18,354 nt of DNA from an uncultured Lachnospiraceae bacterium. GTDB taxonomy: Bacteria; Bacillota; Clostridia; Lachnospirales; Lachnospiraceae. Position 1 is the first letter of the stretch; every line of letters starts with the position of its first letter. Below are positions 1-6,726 of the stretch, piece after piece. Location of the stretch: assembly GCA_937916415.1 (NCBI GenBank), contig CALGGH010000069.1, forward strand, positions 1 through 18,354. The letters are read 5' to 3'. Under the pieces are notes generated by a model, which worked only from the letters and a program-made list of their open reading frames with translations, was not told where the DNA came from and did not search any database. Position numbers and translations under genes: made by a program.

Positions 1-2112
1 ACGGAGGCCGGCGGACGGGACGCGGCAGGAGATCAGGCCGGCGGCCGGGCGGAGGACGGCTCTGCGGACGGAGTTTCTGATGGCGGTGGCGATGGAGACG
101 TGGCCGGAAGTGCGGACGAGGGATCGGCGGCCGGGCAGACGGTCGCAGGGCAGACGTATTTTCCCGAGCTTCCGTCCGGAAAGTCGGATGATGAGATATT
201 CGTCTCCGCCATCGACGGGATTTCGGACGACTTCATCAGGGGCATGGACGTATCGAGCCTGCCGGTCGAGGAAGCCTGCGGCGTGAAGTACTATCAGAGG
301 CCTGCAAGTGGCACTGACGGTGACTGGAGCGAACAGGACCTTTTTAAGATTCTGGCGGACAATGGCATCAACTGCATCCGCGTGAGGGTCTGGAACGATC
401 CGTATGATGCGGACGGCCACGGCTACGGCGGAGGCAACTGTACGGCGGAGACGGCCGCGGAGCTGGGAAGAAGGGCCGCGGAGCATGGCATGGACCTCTG
501 CGTGGATTTCCATTATTCCGACTTTTGGGCGGATCCCAACAAGCAGATGCGGCCTAAGGCATGGAACAACATGCGCGTAAACGATCAAAAACAAGCGTTA
601 TATGACTATACCTGCGAAAGCCTTCGCACCATACTGAACGCAGGAGCCAGGGTCACGATGGTACAGATCGGCAACGAGATCAACTACGGGCTTTCCGGGC
701 GGACGGCATTCAAGGACATAGCCGAGCTGCTTAAATACGGTTCGCAGGCGGTCAGGGACGTATCCGCGGAACTTGGACGCGACATGGCCGTGACCGTGCA
801 TTATACCGGCATAGACGATCCCGACGGCATCTACCGGATCGCGGACAGGCTGGATGAATACGGGGTGGATTACGACGTGTTCGGCGTGTCGTATTATCCC
901 TACTGGCATGGCGGAATGGACAACATGACTGAAGTGCTGAAAAAAATAAGTGCTGATCATAACGTAAAAACGTGCGTTATGGAAACCTCTTACATGTATA
1001 CCGCCGAGGACGGCGACGGATCGGGCAACAGCGTGTCTGACGGCAATGCGGTGGAAGGATATCCGATCAGCGTCCAGGGACAGGCCACGTGCGTGCGCGA
1101 CGTGTGCGCCGCGGCCAGTGAAGCCGGAGCTATGGGCGTGTTTTACTGGGAAGGAGCCTGGATCCCCGTCAATCCTGAGTCAGGCACCAGGGAACAGGCC
1201 TGGGAACAATACGGCTCGGGATGGGCGTCAAGCTACGCTGCCGAATACGATCCCGATGACGCGGGCAAGTATTACGGCGGCTGCTCATGGGAGAATCAGG
1301 CTTTCTTTGACTTCGATGGCAGGGAACTGCCCTCCCTGGCTGTTTTCAAATATCTGAAATATGGCGCACAGGGCCGGCATAATGAAGTACAGCAGGTTGA
1401 GGAAGTCGTGATCGACATGCTGCCCGGGGACGAGCTTAAGCTGCCTGATGGCATATCGGCCGTCTGGACGGATCCTGACTGCACTGATGAACTGAGCGTG
1501 ACCTGGGATGAGGATGCGCTGTCCGCATTTGATGCAAACCAAACGGGGACCTTTACCATACCCGGCAGGATCGATCTGGGCGAAACGGGCGTCTCGGGAA
1601 ACCTTCAGACGGATGAGGACGGAAATCTCACTGTGGAGGCCACTGTAAACGTCGCCAATCAGAATCTCGTGCAGGATCCTTCCTTTGAAGATGAGGATCA
1701 CGGCTGCTGGAGGGTTGAGAGCATGACCGCGGGCGATCCCACGGATTACCAGAATAAGTCCGCGGACGCACACACCGGAGACGTGGCGTTCCATTTCTGG
1801 GACAAGTCTGCGATGGAGTTTAAGATAGAGCAGGAGATCATGGTGGACAGGGCCGGCAAATACCGTCTGGACGCCTGGATGCAGGGCGGAGATTTCAGGG
1901 ATGACGCCGAGATATTCATATATGCGGTAAATGCTGCCGGCAAGGAGCATAAGTCTGATCCCGTCACGCTGGACGGATGGGTCAAATGGAAGAATCCCGA
2001 GATCACCGGCATCGAACTGTCGGCCGGAGAGACCGTGACCATAGGAGCCTACGTCAGCTGCAATCCTGAAAGCTGGGCTACATTTGATGATTTTTCGCTG
2101 AAAATGGAGTGA
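1..2112 (+). CDS. GH53 arabinogalactan endo-beta-1,4-galactanase, 5'-truncated by the window edge
   Basis: Endo-acting glycoside hydrolase that cleaves beta-1,4-galactan side chains of pectin; probably secreted or surface-anchored. The frame is open from base 1, so the start and any signal peptide lie outside. The internal GTG at 100 is not a credible start. Numbering from base 1: residues 1-60 are a Gly/Asp/Ala-rich low-complexity linker. The GH53 barrel runs about 78-457, with RGMDVSS, VRVWNDPYDADGHGYGGG and DFHYSDFWADP. The expected acid/base is Glu226 in the GNE motif and the nucleophile is Glu328 in METS. About 467-552 resembles a bacterial Ig-like (Big_4) domain. About 554-703 (NLVQDPSFED to the end) resembles a galactose-binding-fold carbohydrate-binding module. 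TGA ends it at 2110-2112. The family assignment is firm; the accessory domain names are less so. It has no visible functional link to its right-hand neighbours. Confidence 0.93.
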   Translation, partial: TEAGGRDAAGDQAGGRAEDGSADGVSDGGGDGDVAGSADEGSAAGQTVAGQTYFPELPSGKSDDEIFVSAIDGISDDFIRGMDVSSLPVEEACGVKYYQRPASGTDGDWSEQDLFKILADNGINCIRVRVWNDPYDADGHGYGGGNCTAETAAELGRRAAEHGMDLCVDFHYSDFWADPNKQMRPKAWNNMRVNDQKQALYDYTCESLRTILNAGARVTMVQIGNEINYGLSGRTAFKDIAELLKYGSQAVRDVSAELGRDMAVTVHYTGIDDPDGIYRIADRLDEYGVDYDVFGVSYYPYWHGGMDNMTEVLKKISADHNVKTCVMETSYMYTAEDGDGSGNSVSDGNAVEGYPISVQGQATCVRDVCAAASEAGAMGVFYWEGAWIPVNPESGTREQAWEQYGSGWASSYAAEYDPDDAGKYYGGCSWENQAFFDFDGRELPSLAVFKYLKYGAQGRHNEVQQVEEVVIDMLPGDELKLPDGISAVWTDPDCTDELSVTWDEDALSAFDANQTGTFTIPGRIDLGETGVSGNLQTDEDGNLTVEATVNVANQNLVQDPSFEDEDHGCWRVESMTAGDPTDYQNKSADAHTGDVAFHFWDKSAMEFKIEQEIMVDRAGKYRLDAWMQGGDFRDDAEIFIYAVNAAGKEHKSDPVTLDGWVKWKNPEITGIELSAGETVTIGAYVSCNPESWATFDDFSLKME

Positions 2113-2113
2113 T

Positions 2114-2143
2114 TTGACAAAAAACCTATAATATCCCTATGAT
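2114..2143 (+). promoter_or_regulatory. Sigma-A-type promoter TTGACA-18-TATGAT
   Basis: TTGACA (2114-2119) and TATGAT (2138-2143) are separated by 18 bp, directly after the stop of the galactanase gene. The match is close to the housekeeping consensus. The -10 lies inside an inverted repeat, CCTAT-GATAT-ATAGG (2136-2150), which could be an operator or chance. Downstream is the decayed ECF S-component and, further on, metF. It may be the orphaned promoter of the dead gene, now giving a leader of about 375 nt for the methionine operon. Confidence 0.6.
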
Positions 2144-2197
2144 ATATAGGAATAACAAACGCGGCTTAATCGGCGCATCCAAAAAAAAAGGAATAAC

Positions 2198-2371
2198 CGA
2201 GCGCAGATCCGAGCGTTGATCGTGCCCAATACCGCGCTGCAGGTCAGGGCAGGACTGTTAGCGTTCATTGCGGCCGTCTATGGGCCGATAGTCGGCGGGA
2301 TAGTCGGACTCCCGGGACATGCCCTCGGAGATGCCCCTATGCTGGTCCATCACGGGCATGCTGACCTATGA
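2198..2371 (+). pseudogene. Remnant of an ECF-transporter S-component (UPF0397-like)
   Basis: Frame-2 translation from about 2219 reads VPNTALQVRAGLLAFIAAVYG, then P-I-V-G-G-I-V-G-L-P-G-HALGD, ending at TGA 2369-2371. This matches the conserved core of UPF0397-type S-components (PNT, a hydrophobic helix, YGP, GL-GHA--D), membrane subunits that bind a vitamin-like substrate for an energy-coupling-factor transporter. There is no start codon or N-terminal helix: the frame opens after a TAA at 2153-2155 and begins with basic, non-membrane residues. The frame starting at 2337 reads LCWSITGM, resembling the W-S---G segment expected next in the family, so a frameshift near 2333-2342 is likely. That frame runs to TAA 2460-2462. 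The substrate cannot be told. Confidence 0.6.
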
Positions 2372-2525
2372 CACCAGGGTCCTCGCGTTCATGGCGGTGG
2401 CGACATGCGTGACCTTCATGGACGGCTCCAGGTTCCGGTACTTCAATCCGTTCATGCGATAACGCGTGTTTTGACTATTGATGCCCGCCCTTTGGGGCAC
2501 ATGATAATATAAAAGGAGAGAACTA
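2372..2525 (+). other. Leader before metF with a weak stem-loop and ribosome binding site
   Basis: The first 90 bases probably belong to the frameshifted remnant (open to 2462). TGCCC (2482-2486) pairs with GGGCA (2495-2499) as a short stem; no T-run follows, so it is not a convincing terminator. GATAAT (2503-2508) looks like a -10 but has no -35 at a usual distance. AAGGAGAG (2513-2520) is the metF Shine-Dalgarno sequence. I see no SAM (S-box) or cobalamin riboswitch signature, although methionine genes follow. Confidence 0.45.
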
Positions 2526-3419
2526 ATGAAGATCATCGACATCATCAGGGAGGACAGGCTTTCGCTGTCGTTTGAGGTATTTCCTCCCAAAAAGGAAAGC
2601 TCATACGAATCCGTACGGACCGCTACCGAGGAGATCGCGGCTCTTAAGCCCGCATTCATGAGCGTGACCTACGGAGCGGGCGGCGGAACCAGCAGATTCA
2701 CGCTTGATATAGCGAAGAATATTAAGGAAAGATTTAACATTCCGATGCTTGCGCACCTGACGTGCGTTTCATCGGACAGGGAAACGGTGCGTCAGAGGAT
2801 CAGCGACATGCAGGAGGCGGGCATTAAAAACGTGATGGCGCTTAGGGGCGACCTGACTCCCGAGCTGGAGAACAGCGACAGGAGCAAGTGGGATTACAGG
2901 TATGCCTATGAACTGATCAATGACGTCAAGGCTTCGGGCGCAGACTTCTGCATAGGCGCGGCCTGCTATCCGGAGGTGCACCCCGAGAGCGCGTCCCAGA
3001 GGGAGGACATCGACCGTCTCAAGGAAAAGGTCGACTGCGGCGTGGACTTTTTGACCACCCAGATGATCTTTGACAACTCGCTTTTTCTTAATTTCATGTA
3101 CAAGATCAGGGAAGCGGGGATCACGGTTCCCGTCCTGCCCGGCATAATGCCGATAACCAGGGCCAATCAGGTCGAGCGTGCGATCAAGCTGTCCGGTTCC
3201 TTCATGCCGTACAGGTTCAGGAGCCTGGTCGACAAGTTCGGGTCCGATCCGGCCGCGATGACGCAGGCCGGCATCATCTATGCAACCGACCAGATCATAG
3301 ACCTGTATGCCAACGGCATTACCAACGTGCACGTTTACTCGATGAACAAGCCCGAGGTCGCCGCAGGCATAATGAGGAACCTTTCGGACATCCTGGGCAA
3401 GAATTTCGAGGGAAAGTAA
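2526..3419 (+). CDS. metF: 5,10-methylenetetrahydrofolate reductase
   Basis: Flavin-dependent reductase that makes 5-methyl-THF, the methyl donor for methionine synthase; cytosolic. The 297-aa length is normal for bacterial MetF. The start ATG has AAGGAGAG five bases upstream. Visible motifs are SFEVFPPKK (residues 15-23, with the catalytic Glu17 equivalent), SVTYGAGGG, LAHLTCVS, a central MALRGD (Asp equivalent to the FAD/folate-contacting one), ACYPEVHPES, FLTTQMIFD and PVLPGIMPITR. The C-terminus carries NGITNVHVYSMNKPEVA. It leads an operon with the two methionine synthase genes, which use its product, so the role is well supported by context. Codon use matches its neighbours. Confidence 0.96.
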   Translation: MKIIDIIREDRLSLSFEVFPPKKESSYESVRTATEEIAALKPAFMSVTYGAGGGTSRFTLDIAKNIKERFNIPMLAHLTCVSSDRETVRQRISDMQEAGIKNVMALRGDLTPELENSDRSKWDYRYAYELINDVKASGADFCIGAACYPEVHPESASQREDIDRLKEKVDCGVDFLTTQMIFDNSLFLNFMYKIREAGITVPVLPGIMPITRANQVERAIKLSGSFMPYRFRSLVDKFGSDPAAMTQAGIIYATDQIIDLYANGITNVHVYSMNKPEVAAGIMRNLSDILGKNFEGK

Positions 3420-3437
3420 TGAGGGTCGCGGGACGTG

Positions 3438-3454
3438 GCGGGATTTAATCCCGC
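3438..3454. repeat. Perfect 8-bp inverted repeat between metF and the next gene
   Basis: GCGGGATT-T-AATCCCGC lies 18 bases after the metF stop and 15 bases before the next candidate start. As RNA it would fold into a 7-bp GC-rich hairpin with a 3-base loop. No T-run follows, so it is more likely an intercistronic stem that tunes mRNA stability or translation than a full terminator. It could also be an operator half-site pair. Confidence 0.5.
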
Positions 3455-3469
3455 AGTAAGGCCGGACGG

Positions 3470-4159
3470 GTGCAGAGCGAGCAGATGAGTGACATCGAAC
3501 CCATACAGCTTAAAACATATGATCCGGCCGGGCATGACTCCCTGGCGAACGTGGATTACGGCGAGGTAATGCGCTATGGCGGCATGATGCTCTCGCGCGG
3601 GTCCGTGGCACCGGACGAGGAGCTGAGCGAGGGCACCGGCAGCGTGCGCATGCTGATCGACGAGTGCATGGAAGAGGCCCGTCCGGTCCTGAACTACAAG
3701 GTGTGCTATCGTCACGTACGCGTCGGCTGGGACGGCGACATGCCCGTGATGCCCTTTGACGTGCACGGATCCAGGGCTTTTGCCCGCATAATGAAGGGCT
3801 GCACGGAGGCCGTGCTGATGGCGGCCACGGTCGGAGTAGGCATCGACAGGCTGATCGCCAAATACAACCGCATTTCGCCGTCCAAGGCGCTGATCATGCA
3901 GGCGCTGGGCGCGGAAAGGGTCGAGGCGGCCTGTGACCTGTTTGGTGACGGGATAAAGGCCGAAATGGCCGCAAGGGGACTCGGGTGCAGGCCCAGGTTT
4001 TCACCGGGCTATGGCGACCTGCCCCTGACAGTACAGAAGGAATTCATGGTGCTGCTGGACTGCGGACACCTGGTGGGGATCACGCTGAACGAGAGCCTGC
4101 TCATGAGCCCGTCCAAATCCGTAACAGCCGTTATTGGATGCTTCCCTAATGATGCTTAA
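3470..4159 (+). CDS. Stand-alone methionine synthase reactivation-domain protein
   Basis: Corresponds to the C-terminal AdoMet-binding activation domain of MetH, which re-methylates oxidised cob(II)alamin with S-adenosylmethionine and a reductant. About residues 170-225 carry RPRFSPGYGD, VQKEF, HLVGITLNESLLMSPSKSV and a terminal IGC, the usual signature of this domain. The central TEAVLMAATVGVGIDRLI also fits the family. Downstream metH lacks this module, so the two proteins together rebuild a full enzyme. The start is uncertain: GTG 3470 or ATG 3485, neither with a strong Shine-Dalgarno site. An in-frame TAA at 3446-3448 bars anything further upstream. About 30 N-terminal residues before DYGEVMRYGG look like an extension compared with typical members. 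Confidence 0.88.
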   Translation: MQSEQMSDIEPIQLKTYDPAGHDSLANVDYGEVMRYGGMMLSRGSVAPDEELSEGTGSVRMLIDECMEEARPVLNYKVCYRHVRVGWDGDMPVMPFDVHGSRAFARIMKGCTEAVLMAATVGVGIDRLIAKYNRISPSKALIMQALGAERVEAACDLFGDGIKAEMAARGLGCRPRFSPGYGDLPLTVQKEFMVLLDCGHLVGITLNESLLMSPSKSVTAVIGCFPNDA

Positions 4160-4203
4160 CATGTTAACGTTTGGCATAATGGCCTGTCTTATTGGAGAAT
4201 GAA

Positions 4204-6726
4204 ATGTCTGATTTCAAGGAATACCTGCATAACCATCTGACTTACCTGGACGGGGGCATGGGATCCCTTTTGCAAAAAAAGGGACTGAAGCCGGGCGAAC
4301 TGCCCGAGAGGTGGAACGTATCGCATCCGGACGTCATCACGGGGCTGCACAGGGCATACTATGATGCGGGCAGCAACGTTGTATACGCCAATACCTTCGG
4401 CGCCAATTCGCTGAAGTTTGGCGAAGGCGAGCTGGACGAGCTCGTCAGGGCAGCCATAGATAACGTGCGTTCCGCCATGAAGCAGTCCACGGGCACGCAG
4501 CAGAAGTTCGTGGCCCTGGACATAGGCCCGATCGGCAGGCTTCTTGCGCCCTACGGAGACCTGGACTTCGAGGAGGCCGTGGAAATATACGCCAGGACAG
4601 TGCGCATCGGCGCGGATCACGGCGTGGACCTGATCGCGATCGAGACCATGAACGACAGCTATGACACCAAGGCGGCACTGCTGGCGGCACGCGAGAACAG
4701 CGACCTGCCGGTGATCGTGACCAATGCATACGGTGATGACGGCAAGCTGATGACGGGCGCCGATCCGGCGGCGATGATAGCCATGCTCGAGGGCATGGGA
4801 GCCACGGCCATCGGGGCCAACTGCTCCCTGGGTCCCGCGCAGCTTCGCCCGGTAGTGGAAAGCTACGTGAGGCTCTCATCCGTGCCGGTGATACTCAAGC
4901 CCAACGCAGGCCTGCCCAGGTCCGTGGACGGCGAGACGGTGTACGACGTGATGCCTGATGAATTCGCGGGCCTGATGGCGGAGTATGCTTCCATGGGCGT
5001 CAGGGTCATGGGAGGCTGCTGTGGCACGACGCCCGAATACGTACGGGAGACCGTGAATGCCACGCTGCCGGATGAGGAACGGATCCTGGCTGACAATCCG
5101 ATCACTGACAAGGAGATCAGCTGGATATCCTCATATACTCATGCGGTCAGGTTTGGCGGATCGCCGGTACTCATAGGGGAGCGCATCAATCCTACCGGCA
5201 AGAAGCGCTTTCAGCAGGCGCTCAGGGATCACGACGTGGGACACGTGCTGCAGGTGGGACTCGACGAACAGGAAAAGGGCGCGCACGTGCTGGACGTAAA
5301 CGTCGGCCTGCCCGAGATAGACGAACCCGCGCTGCTGACCGAGGTCACCAAGGAACTGCAGGCGATAATCGACCTGCCGCTGCAGATAGACACCACGGAC
5401 GTGGAAGCGATGGAAAGGGCCCTCAGGGTCTATAACGGCAAGCCTCTGATCAATTCGGTGAACGGCAAGAGAGAGGTCATGAATGCCGTTTTCCCCCTTG
5501 CCGCCAAGTACGGAGGCATGATAGTGGCACTTACGCTGGATGAGGACGGCATACCCGATACCGCCGAAAGGCGCGTGGACATAGCCCGTAACATCATAGC
5601 CGAGGCCGCCAGGTACGGCATAGGCCGCAAGGACCTGCTCTTTGACACCCTGGCCATGACCATCAGCGCGGATGGCAGGGCGGCCCTGGCCACGCTCGGA
5701 TCACTGCATGCGATACGCACGGAGCTGGGCTGCAACACTTCGCTGGGCGTGTCCAACATATCCTTTGGCCTGCCGGAGAGGGAACTGGTGACGTCCACGT
5801 TCTTTGGCCTGGCGCTGGAGGAGGGACTGAGCGCGGCGATCATGAATCCCGGCTCCGTGGAAATGAAAAAGACCTATTTCGCATTCCGCGCCCTGCATGA
5901 CATGGACGAGAATTGCGCCGATTACATTGGGTTTGCCACGGATTATGCCGACAAAAAACAGGCGGTTGCAAGTGCGGCTGCATCAGCACCCGCTCAGACG
6001 TCAAATGACGGCAAAAATGGCGGATCCGGTCAGGGCGGAACGGGTGCATCAGGCGGAACGGGCACCGGAGGAGCATCTGGAGAGGGTGCCGCGTCAGCGC
6101 TTTCCACGGCCATAGTGAAGGGACTGAAGGAACAGGCGGCTACCCTCACTGCCCAATATATCAAGGATGGCAGAGATAGCCTGGACATTGTAAATCAGGA
6201 CATAATTCCCGCTCTTGACCGAGTTGGTCAAGGCTTTGAGGCAAAAAAAACGTACCTTCCCCAGCTGCTGATGAGCGCCGAAGCGAGCCAGAGCGCCTTT
6301 GAGGTGATCAAGCAGGACTTCGCCGCCCATCCCGAGACGGCCGGAACGTCCAGGGGCAAGTTCGTGATAGCCACCGTGCACGGCGACATACATGACATAG
6401 GCAAGAACATAGTCAAGCTGATCATGGAAAACTATGGCTTCGACGTGCTGGACCTCGGCAAGGACGTGCCGCCGGAGGTCGTGGTAGGGGAAGCGGTACG
6501 CTTCGGCACGCCGATGGTCGGACTCTCGGCGCTGATGACGACTACCGTGCCCGCCATGGCTGAGACCATCAGGCAGCTCAGGGAGATGGCTCCCGGCGTC
6601 AAGGTCGTGGTCGGGGGAGCCGTGCTCACTCAGGAGTATGCAGATTCGATAGGGGCTGACCATTACGCTCCGGATGCGATGTCCACAGTCAGGTGGGCGA
6701 TCGACGTGGTGGAGGGACGCGCATGA
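4204..6726 (+). CDS. metH: B12-dependent methionine synthase (homocysteine, folate and cobalamin modules)
   Basis: Transfers methyl from 5-methyl-THF to homocysteine through cobalamin. I chose ATG 4204 (MSDFKEYL, 840 aa) because GGAG at 4194-4197 sits six bases upstream; the in-frame TTG at 4192 would overlap that site. The homocysteine/zinc domain covers about 1-290, with YLDGGMGS and zinc ligands Cys207, Cys272 and Cys273 (GGCCGT). The pterin-binding domain is about 315-580 (LIGERINPTG, DVNVGLPEIDE, LINSVNGK). A Gly/Ser/Ala-rich linker occupies about 582-634. The B12 cap and binding domains follow (about 635-840) with the cobalt ligand His730 in DIHDIGKN and later VGLSALMTTT. The reactivation domain is absent from this chain and is encoded just upstream. 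The stop overlaps the next start as ATGA. Confidence 0.96.
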   Translation: MSDFKEYLHNHLTYLDGGMGSLLQKKGLKPGELPERWNVSHPDVITGLHRAYYDAGSNVVYANTFGANSLKFGEGELDELVRAAIDNVRSAMKQSTGTQQKFVALDIGPIGRLLAPYGDLDFEEAVEIYARTVRIGADHGVDLIAIETMNDSYDTKAALLAARENSDLPVIVTNAYGDDGKLMTGADPAAMIAMLEGMGATAIGANCSLGPAQLRPVVESYVRLSSVPVILKPNAGLPRSVDGETVYDVMPDEFAGLMAEYASMGVRVMGGCCGTTPEYVRETVNATLPDEERILADNPITDKEISWISSYTHAVRFGGSPVLIGERINPTGKKRFQQALRDHDVGHVLQVGLDEQEKGAHVLDVNVGLPEIDEPALLTEVTKELQAIIDLPLQIDTTDVEAMERALRVYNGKPLINSVNGKREVMNAVFPLAAKYGGMIVALTLDEDGIPDTAERRVDIARNIIAEAARYGIGRKDLLFDTLAMTISADGRAALATLGSLHAIRTELGCNTSLGVSNISFGLPERELVTSTFFGLALEEGLSAAIMNPGSVEMKKTYFAFRALHDMDENCADYIGFATDYADKKQAVASAAASAPAQTSNDGKNGGSGQGGTGASGGTGTGGASGEGAASALSTAIVKGLKEQAATLTAQYIKDGRDSLDIVNQDIIPALDRVGQGFEAKKTYLPQLLMSAEASQSAFEVIKQDFAAHPETAGTSRGKFVIATVHGDIHDIGKNIVKLIMENYGFDVLDLGKDVPPEVVVGEAVRFGTPMVGLSALMTTTVPAMAETIRQLREMAPGVKVVVGGAVLTQEYADSIGADHYAPDAMSTVRWAIDVVEGRA

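Noticed and set aside
1285..1950. Long antisense open frame (221 codons) under the galactanase gene
   Set aside because: It lies fully opposite an unmistakable GH53/Ig-like coding region, shows no family motif and has no credible ribosome binding site; such frames are common in GC-rich DNA.
2471..2508. metF promoter from TTGACT (2471-2476) with GATAAT (2503-2508)
   Set aside because: The spacing of 26 bp is far outside the 16-18 bp usable range.
2113..2525. SAM or cobalamin riboswitch upstream of metF
   Set aside because: Expected from the genes downstream, but I cannot find the conserved core sequences; the spacer instead contains a coding remnant.
4156..4167. Perfect palindrome TTAACATGTTAA between the reactivation-protein gene and metH
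   Set aside because: It overlaps the stop codon and is A/T-rich and short; it could be an operator but nothing else supports it.
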